A stretch of 64,000 bases of DNA from Ligula intestinalis (lineage: Eukaryota > Platyhelminthes > Cestoda > Diphyllobothriidea > Diphyllobothriidae), in NCBI GenBank assembly GCA_036362985.1, contig JAYGXS010000001.1, positions 18,226,007 through 18,290,006 on the forward strand. The letters are read 5' to 3'. Position numbers and translations under genes: made by a program. The stretch's first letter is position 1. Every line of letters begins with the position of its first letter. Under the pieces are notes generated by a model. It was not told where the DNA came from. It made no database searches and was given only the letters and a program-made list of their open reading frames with translations. Positions 22,650-36,200 of the stretch are shown here, in pieces.

Positions 22650-22995
22650 CAGTGCTATGTTGTTAAAAGATGCTGACACAAGCACTTTCGCTTCCATGGC
22701 CGACTTTGACGCAGGTGGCGATCACACATCGCCCCCTACGCCCTAGTGACAATCGTTCGCTCCGTGCAAATGACACGAATTAGCACTCCATGTACCTGAC
22801 CCTTGTCCAATGCCCAGAACCTAAACCAATTTCCTCTCCCCCACTCCCCGAGCACAAGGACCGCTACAAGCCGATCTCGCCATGCGAGTGATGTGAAAAT
22901 GATTAGCTGAAAGCTATGTACATCCTAACAAACTGAACAATTTTCATTAATCCTGCAGAGGTACTGGCCCAATGAAGAGTTGCTGAAACCTATGT
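22650..22995 (+). repeat. SINE-like repeat (family with 3' hammerhead), copy 2
   Basis: Plus-strand copy: CGCTTCCATGGCC, GCAGGTGGCGATCAC, a C-rich centre (AATTTCCTCTCCCCCACTCC) and a GCCATGCGAGTGATGTGAAAA block. It ends at TACTGGCCCAATGAAGAGTT with GCTGAAA. The hammerhead core is mutated (CAATGA for CUGAUGA). It is in the opposite orientation to copy 1, inside the protocadherin intron. Confidence 0.55.
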
Positions 22996-25900
22996 CCACC
23001 AGATCGACTTTTCAAAAAAAATATTATTTTACTTTACATACTATTTTCCAACAAAAGCATATATTGAAAAAGAACCACAAAATGACAAAGTTAAATTCTG
23101 CCAATTCAACTTTCGAAATGAGTCAAGCATTTCGTGGAATGCATCTAAAATTACTACGCACGTAGAAAGGGAACTGTTTTACACATTTAAAATAATATAT
23201 ATTGCTATTTAACTGGTCATCTCGTAACATATTCATCATCAAGGAATAGAGCCAGTTGAATAACGGTAGAAAAGATTTCGAAAATTAAGCAATGGACAAG
23301 ATATCTTCGTTTTTTGCCAGAAAACGTTTAATATCGTTCAGACAACTTGATGACAATTGAGGTTTTTAATTTTTCTGCTGACCGTGCCTTGTAAAAATGA
23401 GAGACTTGAAAATTTATTCCCAGATTACCTGTCAAAATACCCTTTCGACAGCAATTCTATATAAAACGGTTTTGATGTGTCCAAAGGAATATCATCAACA
23501 GGTTTTTATGATGAAAGCCTGTTCTCTTTGGTAGTGGGGGCAGGCTTTTATAGGTGAACATATGCCAAGGAATAGCAAAGTGGCTATTATTTTGAAAGTC
23601 TTGAAAGAGAAAAGTAACGAAAGTATTCTTTCGCGAAAATTCGGTAAAAAACGACCTAACGCAAAAGATACTCACTTATATCCCAAGTCCACTGCGAAAA
23701 TTAGCAAGCCTTCTGTGTTTTAAACCGTCGTTTTTTGCGGAAATAATTCGTTTCATAAAGAGCAGAGGATAAATAAAAGAGTGCATTCAATTACTATGGT
23801 AGTATTGATCCACTATTTTTCAACTTCAGTGTACGTATACTAAACATATTTTTCATTTTAGTCTGAAAGTAATATAAAAATTGCACTTGCTCTAGTCATA
23901 TCCATATCTTGCGGCACAAGATGAAGGTTTCCGACAATTTATGGCTCCTTGGGAAAAGCTTCGTTAAACGTCAGACAGTTTACGCATCAAGCCTACTTGA
24001 CATTATGATTGCCTACTGTCTTCATATGTCAAATTGTGGCTTTTGTTTTATGCATTTGGTTTTTTTAATGGATATTGGTAAATTACTTGAGGAAATTAGT
24101 CTATTAATTTGGCAGGAGCTTTCATGGAATTTGAATCTCGGCTCGATTCAAGCGTTAACTTTTTCTACCCAACACATAATATATTTTCTTGTTCTTCTTT
24201 GAAGAACGGTCGTAAATCTTATAATCATACCTTTTTTGACCATCCATTTTGACCTGACTTTGAAGTTGGGGGTATGGTGTTTGATTTTGACCCTTAGCTT
24301 ATTCAGTAATACAATGTTAACTGATACTTGCAGAATGTGCCTGAGTATTTAAGAGGCTAAAATATGGCAATGCGAATGTTGAATTCCGATACAACGGACT
24401 TTAGTGGGTGTCATTATCCAAACGGACTGACTTTCGGCCAGCTATATGTGTGAATGAATCAATTTATATTAAGTTCACGTAAGTCATTATGTGTCATGAT
24501 CCAAATCAGGAAAACTGCCATCTCGGAGAAAGGAAAGTTTTCTGAAGCTTTCCGGACAGTAAAGAGTTACGTGTAGGATAGGGAAGAACTCGGACACGTC
24601 TGAAATGAAACTTACTTGGCTAGTTGGGTATCATCAAATCTCCATAAAATTCCTTGTCAAAAACCAAGTAAATGATCCGGTTGATTTGACTCGGCGTTAA
24701 GAAGGTTCACTGAAGTTTCTAATGGTCTTATCAGCAACCTTTTCTTGAAGCAAGAGACCGCACGGGAAATATAGGCTTAATTGTGCCAACAGTGATTTGA
24801 TACCCAATAAATATAACCTTAAATTGTGCGTGGTTAAAAAATAATTCCGTCTTCCTATTATTAAATAATGCGGTATACCAGATTAGTTTTTGAAGGTTTT
24901 AACCGTGTTTACTGAGTGCAGCGACAACGTCAGTGGAAATATGGTTTACAATTCTGTATATTAAGCAATTGCACGTACTCATGCGTAGATGCGTTTGTTT
25001 GTGATTATTCAGCTTTTCCTGTTTTATGAATTTAAAGCAAACGCATCTGAAAGTTTGTTCTGAAATCGAAAACTTTTAGCTACTATAAATGCAAATGTAA
25101 TTTCTCGCTAAGAGGATTAATCAGCTGATAAATTGTCTGAGTTGTTTAAAGGTAGTATGGAAATGTCATGAAATGTAATTGATGGTGATATTTTAATGTG
25201 TGGAAAAAATTGAAGTGGGCTTAAATATATTTTGCACTGTTGCGTAGTTATCAGCATGAGTGTCAGAAATGTCATTGAGTTGGTCTTTTCGTCTTTCGCA
25301 CTTATAAATTGCTGAGTGAGAATTTCCCAAACGTTATTTTTCTAAAAAAATAGACCTGAGCGCGCTTTAGGAATTGTTAGCTGGGGAATATAAGCTTGAG
25401 TGAATTTTAAATGTTAGAAAGCCACTTAATGCCAAGCCTCTTCACAATTATCCTGGCGATTCTGCCTTGGAAGCAGGCATAAGTAGAGTGGGGTATTTTG
25501 ATTATTATTAGTAATTGTACTTCCTAGCAAATAAACTACATATTTCAGCAGATTCACCAAGTTTTGGGGAACTGCTCCCTTGTTCTTCTTGGAAAATTAA
25601 CCGATGCCGTTTTATAAAAAGCGAAAACATGCTGGACTCAGAATAACTGAGTTTTTAGCCTTTCACATAATTTTTTATGTTACTTAAAACGTATGGAACA
25701 CAATTCAAAGCCAGCGCCAGTCTACGTTTTCAAATTTTAAGGGTGCTCTTTGACAAGTTCGCAAGATCTAGAAAAAAAGTAAGCTAATTAGATTTTGGAA
25801 AAGGGCAAAGTTTCTCGATACATACGCTTTAGAATGCATTTGTATGGTAAAATACACAAATATTAAAAATCGCTTGTGGCTACCGTGCATGATTCCATCA

Positions 25901-27782
25901 TGTAAAATATCTGAATAAGACTTTTTTCTTCTAAACATGACAGAAATGCAGCTTTGCACATTGACCCGCGTAATATGCACACTGTTTCAAAAATCTAAAC
26001 ACATAAAGATGTATGCTTCCGAACCAGTGTGTTTTTGCCTTCCACAAACGAAAACTTCAAAATTAGTATGATAAAAGTCAGCATGTTGCCTTGTGAGTGG
26101 AATTAGGACTATATTTCTTTCTTATTTAACAGCGTCTGAAATTCCCAAGTCAAAGTTACGCAATGAATGGCGCATTATACATAAAAGAATGAAAAAGGTG
26201 CCTAGATTAAATCTATATTATCAATTATCGCTGTGAATTAAAGTAACTTAAACAGATTTATCGACGGATAGATCATCCGTACGTATCAAATTAACCTGCA
26301 AAATTCAAATGATCAGAGACTATTAAACGTCTTCTCTTACCGCGTTTGCACGCTCTAGCTTGAATTCTGTATCGTGCAAATTCGGCAACCACTGTCGCCT
26401 AAAATTTCCACGATTGCCTCTGTCTATATGTTAGTTTTTTGAGGTGAATAAAATAAAGAAGATAAAATGTGCAGCACGTATTGGGGTTGTAGATATCATG
26501 ATCGTTTCTGCAACCTCCAGTGGTTCAATGAGAGACTACCGTAGGACGATAAGATTAATTAGTGAGATATCACAGCAACATACGAACAGGACTAATTACA
26601 TAGAGCCTTACTGCATGCACCCGAAGGAACTTTACATTTTGTAGATGATTTAAAGGATTTTAAACAACTATAATACCTCTTCAACACTCAAAATGTGATG
26701 CACGTATATTCAGATGCAACTCGCAACACCCATTCAAAAAGGATTAAAAGCGGCACAAGTACTAAAAACACTATGGCTTATTCCTACTTCACAGACGGTT
26801 GTGAACAGGTAGGCATTGTAAATGTAGGCTGTACCCAAGACTAGCAACAAACCACATTCTATAAAATACATGCAGATAAAATTTTTATTGTAGGCAATAT
26901 TCACAAAGGCGGAGAAATACTGCGCCAATATGTGAACAAGGTACAGGCGAAACACCATTCCTAATTGGGTGAGAAGAAAAGTGCAGTCCTACTTAAAAGT
27001 CCTTGAATCGGGGCTAGTAGGTGGCCACATTTTCGAAAGCAATGAACGTACACATTTTGAGTTTTGCCTCAACAAGGAGAAAATTAATCTTGACGTTTCC
27101 AAGTCCGCTAAGGCAAACGGAATCTGTTCTCCAGTGACGGTTGACGGTAAGAGTAACTTCGTGAAGGAAGTTCTCGTACAAAAGAATATCCATAGAAGTA
27201 TATAAAAAATAGTATCATGCCAGATATAAAAAGCAAACGGAAGGGACAGTTCTAAAAGCCGTATATATTTTTAAGGTGATAAAATGCCAAATATGGCGAG
27301 ATAGTGCTTCTGGTGCACAAAAGGCCTGACATGCACTACCTCTACCTTCTCGTTCACATGCCCTGCAGCCAGTTAAGGTTGTCTTGCCATTGCACTTCGC
27401 GCCAAACAATATATATTTGTATATATGTAATCGCAAATTTAAAGTTGCTATATTCACACAAGGGCAATTAGCAACAGGCTCATTTGCCACTATTTTGAAA
27501 GTGCTGTTTATTGTTAAACGTATTTAATTATGAAGCGTTGGATAGACACTGTACATGGCTGCATTTAAGGTCACACTTTAAGTTACGAGTAGGCATTTGC
27601 TACGCTTTTTAGAAGCCGCGGTAGTATGGAGAATAAAACAAGGATTTGAAAAGCAAAACGGTCTCGTTATACATTTTGAATTAACACAATGCGTTAAAAA
27701 AGGAAAAAAAGTACATTTCCTCGCGCGCCCTGACAACCTCAAAATGACTGACTAAATTTACCCGCTCCGCACTATAAATAAC
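22996..27782. other. Intronic AT-rich sequence, nothing recognised
   Basis: Short ORFs of low complexity only. A TTCATCATCAAGG segment near 23230 faintly resembles the hammerhead-like repeats but lacks GAAA. Confidence 0.4.
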
Positions 27783-27825
27783 GCCTGATGAAGAACCGCA
27801 CTGATCAAACGTTCTGGCCCATTAC
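27783..27825 (+). repeat. Hammerhead-like motif, diverged
   Basis: GCCTGATGAAGAACCGCACT, then GATCAAACGTTCTGGCCC. CTGATGA (27785-27791) is intact; GAAA has become CAAA. It sits about 240 bp upstream of the 28.06-kb PLE fragment. Confidence 0.3.
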
Positions 27826-28062
27826 CGCTTCCACCTGCATGTCTGCTCAGCATCTCCGGCCGTTTATGCACCAATCCTGTTTGATCGCCATAGACCACCG
27901 GCTTTTTAAAAAAGTAATGGCCACTATCGGTTGAGCAAAGGTCACCAAATAGTTGACATCATGAAATTCTGCGTATTTCATACAAACTGAACGCAGGGAT
28001 CCCAACAAACGTTATTTCAACGAAAGGTGCCCTTTGGGGAAAAATGTAAATTTATTCAGAAA

Positions 28063-28867
28063 TTTTCAACACTGCATCCCCAGGTCGTCGTCAGCGTTGA
28101 GGAAAATGTGCAAAGAACAGTTAATAATTCAAAGTACTGGTGCAGTTATGTAGTCATCTGGCGTGGGGGCTAATTGGGCGTTGCAATCTGCATCACATTT
28201 TGCTGGACATAATTAGCTGTGGCACACAAACTGATGGTTTCTTTACGCATCAAGCTAGTACACCCTAGGGATAAGGCTGACTACCTCGACAAGAAAGGAG
28301 CCACCTACAAAATCCCATGTGAAACTTGTGACACGGTATATTGTGGCCAAACAGGAAGATCCGTCTCCACACGCATCCACGAGCACCAATTGGTGGTGAA
28401 GAGACGTGACTATTTGTCCGAAATGGCTATGCATTGCTTTGACACAGAACATACCTTTGGATGGGAAAAAACACGCATTGTTGGAGTTTGCCCCTCCAAA
28501 AATGGCCGAAAATTCTTTTAGGCCATGCACTCCGATGATTCATGCATCAACAGACATAATGAAAAAAACCTCAAAGAAAGGTGGAAAAGAACTCAGTTGA
28601 CAAGTATGACCAACATGAACCACAATTAGCGTTCACACCGGATGACCTGGACTGTCCCAGAACTGACCCAAATTACAGTTGCAAATTAGCCATTACGCTA
28701 TTGCAACTGCTAATTATGTGCACCATGGTGTGACGCAAATTGCAACTACCAATTAGCGCCCACACTAGACAACTATATAACTGCATCCGCATTTTGAAAT
28801 GTTAATTGTTCTTTCCAAATTTTTCACAAGTCTGACGCCGACCTGGTAAGCCAGTGTCGAACATTCA
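28063..28867 (+). mobile_element. PLE fragment flanked by inverted terminal repeats
   Basis: An endonuclease ORF (plus strand) lies between two inverted arms of about 165 bp: left 28063-28225 and right 28701-28867. The arms align along their length when one is reverse-complemented; shared landmarks are CAGGTCGBCGTCAG, AAAGAACARTTAA, TGCAGTTATRTAG and ACATAATTAGC. Both arms carry the PLE hammerhead-like stem II, in mirror orientation. PLEs are known to have LTR-like terminal repeats in direct or inverted orientation. The RT is missing, so this is a 5'-truncated or internally deleted copy. No target-site duplication was established. Confidence 0.72.
28219..28605 (+). pseudogene. PLE GIY-YIG endonuclease, best-preserved copy
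   Basis: The open frame to 28521 reads VHPRDKADYLDKKGATYKI, then PCETCDTVYCGQTGRSVSTR, then IHEHQLVVKRRDYLSEM and MHCFDTEHTF. GIY-YIG is TVY...YCG, the catalytic Arg is in STRIHEH, and the CCHH set is intact (CxxC, HEH, TEH). A single TAG (28519-28521) interrupts the tail, which continues as AMHSDDSCINRHNEKNL and LKERWKR to about 28605. There is no ATG start: the frame begins inside the left inverted repeat, so the RT domain has been deleted. It lies antisense to the protocadherin, in its intron. Confidence 0.85.
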
Positions 28868-31800
28868 CTGACTACATTTCATCATTTCCCAAAGGATGCC
28901 TTTTTTGAAGTCTGCGTATTTTGACATCGTTGCCTAATCGAACTCCATTCCAAGAAAGCAGTCATCAGAAAAGGGCTGAGTTTTAATAAGTCCTGTCACT
29001 TTTTGCCTTTTGATGACATCCATCTTCTTCATGTAGGCATAAATATTACTTGATGTCGAGCGGTACAATCACGTTCATATTCACAACCCCACAGCAGGTA
29101 ATGATAGTCTATAAGTAGCACCAAAATAGCTTTTCATAGTTATAAAGTCCAGTTTCAAGCCAAATATGTGGTTCAATTGATATGCTATCGGTGCATGCAA
29201 ATGGAAGAGCGTTCTTTTTACACTCAGTTCCGTAAGAAAAAACTCCTGAGGTTTGCAGCTACTTAAGTAAAACCTATAAACTATCTTTACCTGATAGCAG
29301 AATATTAAAAAAACAACTTTAGGAAACAGAGTCCTAAGGATTAGCATGCAGAATTAAAACCACATAACAAAACAGCAGAAAAACCAGAAAAGCTCCGTTT
29401 CCTATTCAGTGGATATGACACAAAAACAAGAATATATGGTCGACGAGAGACTAAAATGTCGGACCAAATGCCTACGAAGCATGAGCAGTATACGTAAAAG
29501 AGGCTGTTGGAAGGTGTGAACCAAGTTAAAATACGGAGCTTACTACTGCCCCTCGATCTGTTCTTTATTTCTACGCATAAAATCATATGATGGTTGAATT
29601 ATAGCAATATTTTTAAGAAGGCCCAAGATCGTATGACTGATCGAATTCACGCAATAAGAATTTCCCATAATGTTGGCCAAATCCATGAAATGCGATTTCT
29701 TTGATTATATATTATGAATTTAGAGCCATGAAGGATGGAAAAGAAATTAAAATGCTGAATGAGCACATAAAAACTCCAAAAATATGAGAATACGTTAATC
29801 CTCATCCATAGAAGAGGCTTTGAGTTAAGTTAATTGCAAATGACTCTTCTACCCGTTAATCAGCTATTTCTAAAACTCAATCAAAGGTGACCAATTGGTA
29901 AACACATTCCAATTGCTGCTGTTTAATTGAACTAAATTTCAAAACATGGATGAGACGGGGTAAATTGCGCCTAGCGTCCTATGATTGGTTGCAAGAAATT
30001 TGCCAAATAAGACAAAAATGGGGACATACTCGGGGATAGCCGCTCCTTCTTGTCCAGCATGACCAAATTTGCAGGCATTTTGTCGCCACAGCTGGCCTTG
30101 AACGTGTTCACCCCACCGAGTTGCCATGACGCCAAAACCGCTGGCGCCTGGTGCGTTCAGCATCGAAAATGGAAAGCACGGCAATTTACAAGTGATGTGG
30201 ACCCGGTCACAAGCGTAATTAAAGTAAATCACCAGGCAGACATGGGGAATTAAAGGGGTAAAGGAAAGCAATCCTGAGAAATCCAAGTATAACTAGAAGG
30301 AGCTCAAGTATTTGCATCAAAGCAATTGAACTGGAGCTTTTGAATCTGATAATCGGACAAAAAATATGCAGGGCTAATTAAATTACAGTGTGGTATCCCA
30401 TTTAATTTGCAATAGCAGCTAAAGGTTAAAAAATTGCACATAAAAACTAGGCTAACCTCTGGGAAGATGCACGAAACTGCTGGAGCGTAAGTTAGTCCTG
30501 TGTACTCTTCGACAGCGAAGCTCTCCTAGTCCTGAAACTATTGTTATTCTACCCAACGAGGTATTCTCTTAACGGTACCTCTGGTATCTAACCTCTAATT
30601 TAATCTTCATGTAGAAGCCTTTTTAAAAATAAAAATCCGTAAACTTTTATATAATGTCCTTTGCGTTCATATCGCACATAGCAAGCCTTAATCTGGCGAG
30701 TTTTACATGCCTGCATTTTCTCCCCTCATTATTTTCATTTTTCCAGCTTTGATTAAAAAAGACCTGTTCATTTTTAAATGTATCCTTCGAATGATCTCTT
30801 CAGCTGCCGGTGTTTTTTTATGCCTTTTAGCTGACATTATGATACGGCGACACTTAAAAACGGTCAAGCAATTTGCTGATCTTATTCTCAACGATGTTGC
30901 TCACCTTCTTCATTCTAAACTATTGGCTGCGATGTCTTCCCGTACTATGTGTCCAAGCTTTCGTCATAGGTCTTGCCGTGAATCGGGACATCAGCGCTCT
31001 GTACTCCCATTCCTAGCATGCTACCTTGCGGACGAAGAAACGGAAATAACGAAGTTTAAAGGCGACCTGTCTCCATAAAATATTTGCATATTGTGCAAGC
31101 CATTAACTTTGAATATTCGATGACCTTTTACATTTGACCTGTTACCATGAACCCTTACCTTATCTAATTTCTACTGCCGTGAATAGAGCCATTTTTGCTA
31201 CAAATTTTGGATATTACCTTCAAAATGTAACTTTCTCTCTCTCTCGCAAAGAATAAGGGTGTGATATGACCCGAAGTACAAAGTCAATATAGTGTTAAAT
31301 GTAACCTTATGATCCGCACACTGTTGACGACTGAAGTTGTCGCAAAAGCAAAAAGAAAAAATAGGTTGAGAATTTGCGATTACTAGTGCAAAACTTTTAA
31401 ATGAAAATACTTTTCCCCGAATCATTAATGGACAGGCAATATACACAATAGTGCAATTCAAGTTGAGACTAAAATCCAAACGTGGTTTATTGGAAATGAA
31501 TCGGCAAACAAACAAGAGAGAGGGTGTACTTATAGGACTTTGTGAAATTACGTATATTTTTGCAGAGTTTCGTAGGAAAAAGGCAAATAAATCATAAAAT
31601 TAACTTTTGAATAGCTTCCGGTTTTATGAAAATCTTTGAAAGTTCTTTGTTTTTAAAGTGATTTTGTAGACAGGTATACCGAATGAAGTTGGATCTAATT
31701 TGAAAGGAAGGTCAAAAGTTTGGCTTACTGTCACTTAAAGTAAAAGAATCGCTAGTTCTTGCGTACTCTAAAAGTGTACGCCATCAGCGTTCGAAAACAT

Positions 31801-32856
31801 ATCTACATGAGTGAACGTAACAGCATATGCTTCAGCTAGAGCTTACTACAACAGGGTAATCCTCAAAACTGCGATTCCCACTTATTGCGTACCAGGCTTT
31901 ATCTGCTGAAGGCAACAGAATATATTTTTCTGTATTCTGATGTGAACTTTCAATTGCAGTTTTTCCTACCTTTTACTAGTGCGTATGCAGGATAGAGGTT
32001 TTTATGCAAGTTTTTTTGCCCTAAGCAAACAAGATTATGTGCAAAAAGTGGAGCAACATAAAAAGATAAGATTCTCTTATCCGAGAACCAAATCTCAAAA
32101 GTCCAAAGCGTACAGTGAAATATTTGTGCTATATTGGGAAATGCATATCTCGATTTTATGCCTTATATATGCCCTAGAAAACAGATAAAAGTGTGCGGTT
32201 CATCTACAAAATATGGCGAAATACAGCGTCTTATAGATGAAATCAGAAGTAGTGAGAAGGAATGTGCCTTGCATAAAATGCGCATTTTGGGTGGCACTTT
32301 TTGATCTCACTTGAAATCATAATCATAAAATAGGTCCTTTCGCAGTTCATACAAATTTTCCATGTGTAGCAGTTTAATTATGCTCGGTTTAGCAAGTATT
32401 CCAGATTACGGGTGGTAAGTTGCAACTATACCCTCGAATAAATACGTGGGTGGACATTTGAGTGATGGATGAGCCTTCGGTTCTGGTGGGTACATAAGAC
32501 GACAGAAATCGTTGGAGAGACCCTCCCTTCGAACATGGTATAGTCATATAGCGCTGAGATTTACAACCAGCTTCGATGGTGCAAACGCGCTTCTTCCATT
32601 TCCTTCCTTGACCAGGTATAACTATGCACAGCTAACTCCCTCTTATTTTAAAATCTGGATTCATGAAGCGTTTCTTTTTGCGGGGAACCAAATGTATTTT
32701 CTATACGCGTACACAATCGCATTTCAGTAAAGTAAATCTGTCCTTATTTCATGCCTATAATGTCTTCTTGGTGTTCATGAGTTTTTAAAGAAGGCAATTT
32801 GTACAGAGAGACGCGGAAAAAAGTACTTAATTTAGGGGAAACCAGTATTTAGCGCA
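28868..32856. other. Intronic sequence, nothing firmly recognised
   Basis: A less AT-rich patch at about 29950-30210 holds a 115-codon minus-strand ORF without motifs. A 123-codon plus-strand ORF at 30707-31078 is hydrophobic at the start, then basic, also without a recognisable family. Neither is supported as a gene. Confidence 0.35.
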
Positions 32857-33249
32857 ATGTCCGGCAGCACTCACGCCACGTGCCCAATGAGATCCTGCAG
32901 CGCTAAAAATCATATGAATTCGCATTTACGCACTACGAATGTCATGATATTATTTTTATACGCACTAACCCTGTGTCAATATATGGCGGACGGTTGTAGA
33001 ACCAAACTGGTAACACCAGGGCAGACAGTACGAATTCTCAAATACAAATACTGCTTTCACCGCGGTGACTACTTATCAGGGGGTCAAATAACAAAATCGA
33101 CTTGCTGCGCCTCAGATAAAAAAACGTTTGTTGCCTCCGTATGCTGGCACCAGTGGGGCCAGAAACTGACCATAATTACCAAAGAAACGCTTGCATATTG
33201 GACAACACCGCAGCGAACACATAAAATCATCAACATCTCCCCTCCTTAA
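32857..33249 (+). CDS. Hypothetical small secreted cysteine-containing protein
   Basis: Open frame of 130 codons on the plus strand, in the protocadherin intron. A Met at residue 30 is followed by a compact hydrophobic leader (MILFLYALTL) and a small-residue region (ADG), a plausible signal peptide with cleavage near residue 46. The mature part would be about 84 residues with five Cys (47, then in KYCF, TCCA and SVCW), basic overall, with two Gly-rich turns. I recognise no family. Its length is notable for this AT-rich DNA, and codon usage looks less A/T-biased than in neighbouring chance ORFs. There is an AATAAA near 33580 but no defined promoter. Either a single-exon secreted-protein gene, an exon of one, or chance. 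Confidence 0.3.
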   Translation: MSGSTHATCPMRSCSAKNHMNSHLRTTNVMILFLYALTLCQYMADGCRTKLVTPGQTVRILKYKYCFHRGDYLSGGQITKSTCCASDKKTFVASVCWHQWGQKLTIITKETLAYWTTPQRTHKIINISPP

Positions 33250-36200
33250 AACTCTACTACTGCTATATAAGTGATTGACCTAATGAATGCAAACGAAAAC
33301 TATGTTCAATGAATGGCTGCAAACACTGCAAACTAAATTAACAGTTGTCTAAATAAGATGCAGAGATTTAGACTTCCAAGCATATGCAAATCGGTCAGAG
33401 CCTGGATTAAAGAACTGCTGAAAACATGCTGATTTTTATTTTCTCGCAAGAGAACTGGGGTTGGCGAAAACAACATTTGTTTTGACTTTTGGCTTGTGTA
33501 ATGTATGACCTAAAGCTTTTCAGCCAATATGATTCATGAGCGCAATGATGACATTGTAATGGACGCATGCGGATCCCGCACAATAAAGACCAGTCTGTGC
33601 TGTCAAGTTATTTTTGAAACGCTGTAGATTAAATTGGGCTTTTCGATGCATCAAAAGATTCTGATCTGTTAAACTTTATCTGGATAGAATTATTTGATCT
33701 TAAGAAAGATAGTAAGAAGACATTAGAGTCAAATCTGCCTGATCCGTATGTGAAAAGAGTAATAATTATCAGGTATGTGAACAACCGATTGCTGAACATG
33801 AAATTCTTCTTAAAAATTAAAAAGGCCAACATTATTATTCAGAATATTTTACGCATTTCAACAGCAATCTAAAACGTCCATTTATTTCAGCACAAACACG
33901 TTTTTCCGTAAAAGTTTTTTTTTGAAAAAAATTTAAATATATGGTCGTAATTGCTCAGTAACTGCCCAAATTACGCAAGAGACAGGGTTGCATTAGTTTT
34001 TAGAATGCAGATTTTCGTAGCCTGAGTGGGATTCAAATTCTGAAATGGATCTAGCAGGGCCTTAACACGCAATCGGAATCAGTACACAATAAAATGTGTA
34101 ATTCTATGTCTTCAGTTTCCGGCTATATCATTTTTGACAAATGCTCACTTTTTACTTGCTGTGAGGGCAGGGCATTTTTTATACATTATTCTTTAGAAAA
34201 AGCTTTTATATTCGTAGTAAAATAACATCAATGGACAGCGTGGAAAACAGGTTCAAAAATATGGAGTACAACATTAGTCCTCTGAGACCTCATGTTTTAG
34301 GGTTAATTTGTGTACATTTCTGACGTCCACAAATGGGGATACTAAAACTTGCTTGTCTATTTGAAAACTGCAATTGGTTAACCAAATATCATTTTCGCGT
34401 TAAAAGCAACTATCCACTGCCACTCTGGCTCACATTAACTTATCAAATGTGCCTCAAATATGGGCTGTCGACGTTGTAGTCCTTGTATCGACAGCAGCTT
34501 TGCTACAGTGGCTAGTCAAGCTAAAGATAGAGCATGAAATTCATCGACAGGGAGGCGACTGAGCCATTCAGTCTCTCTGCCCATTTTTATCAAAACAAGC
34601 TAATGCTGTTCTCTGAACAACGGCGCATGTGTTTCACACCAGTCGCAACTTACCATCGAAGATTCGTTCAAAGGCATAGTCGCCGTCTTGTGGAGTGGAG
34701 ACAGTCCACTGATTCTTTCATCGGACGCGGAAACGATTTGAAACATGCTTCCGGAAGTTCTGGGAACACTGGTTTTCTGGGTGTTGTTTGAACCTAATTT
34801 CCCTGGATCCGTATTGATACTCTCACCACATGGACTTGCGCGAGCAGAGACAGATGGTGGGTTTCCTGAGGGTAGAATTTTCCAAGTTTAAAGTACACAA
34901 TATGAACAACGATAAAAAAACACTGTTGGCATTCGTTCACTTATGAAAGATTATAAAATTTAAAGTTCAGAACATCGAGAGATACGGTGCAGCAACTTAT
35001 GGTCAATATTCGGTAAAAATTGATTTAACATTGAAAGTAGCAATGAGTAGTGAAGTCAACTTTTGAGAAAATTACTAAGTTAAGCAAAACAACAATAGTC
35101 TCTAAGGACTAGCTTTAAGGTATTCAATGAAGGTATACATTAGTCGGCAGCGGAGCCTATTTACCACTTGAATTATTTTTTAGTCGAAATCTAAGTTTGA
35201 GTCAATTAGGACATTTTTCCTCTTGAAAAATCGTCTCGGCTACACTGCAGAATGACAAGTTGCCACCAATCAAGTTAAGCTACTGATATTATGTGCCCCT
35301 TACCGAAATTAAGTCTGGTGACGAACTGCATTCAAGATTTTCTGACCAAATCCAAAGATCTATTCCATAAACTAAGTTCCTATCGAGCAACGCAAAAATA
35401 CGTCAGTAATTAAATGATGTTTCACAACTTTTAAAAGTTGTTTAAATTGTTATTTGTGTTGCTGAATGCAGTAACAGACAAATAAGTTTATTACGTGATT
35501 CCTAGGCAATTTTTGGTCAAATTACTTTAGCGTTGATCGGAAAAACAAAGACGCCGATGGGGGTCGTCTGTAAATTTTTACATTTTCACTATCACAGATT
35601 TCTCTGACAATTTTGGAAAAGTCGAGATCAAAAACATTTATCCTTTGATAATATTTGCAATGCCTAAACTGATCAATGATAGAAAGCAGACGTTATAGTA
35701 TCAAATAGCAAAAATAAGATCATATTCAATTAGTCAACACTCGAAGTTAATAAACAACTCATTTGAGTTTTTATTAAATTCTCTTTAGGCTCTACGAGCA
35801 TTTAATAACATAGCATGAGTCACTTTCCTTAGTTTTAAGCCAGATGAGCTGCTGAGCAGAAAAATACGTCATGCAGTATACTGTTACCAAGTATCGCCAC
35901 AATTGGAAGCAAATCTCCCCTTCTCTGTGCACAGCCAAATAAGCAGGAGAGACACGTATCGAGCACCGTTAACATTCTCTTATATACTTAACCTTCAAAT
36001 ACTTATAGAAACCATAACTGCAACAAAGAGTGCAACTCAATGATAAACCGCTTCTTGTGGACAATGGCCTGCTAAATCCCCACAGCGTTCACTGAAAGGA
36101 ATAGAGTGTCCATCCTGTCATATGCACACGATTATGATCAACCAAGACATTGAAGTTCAGTTTTCTTTAGAAATTATATATAATTACAGAGACCGATTTC

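Noticed and set aside
23200..23250. Further hammerhead core near CATCATCAAGG
   Set aside because: The complementary strand reads CUUGAUGAUGA but no GAAA or stem II follows.
30707..31078. 123-codon ORF as a membrane protein gene
   Set aside because: Hydrophobic composition is expected by chance from T-rich DNA; no motif, leader cleavage site or neighbouring exon supports it.
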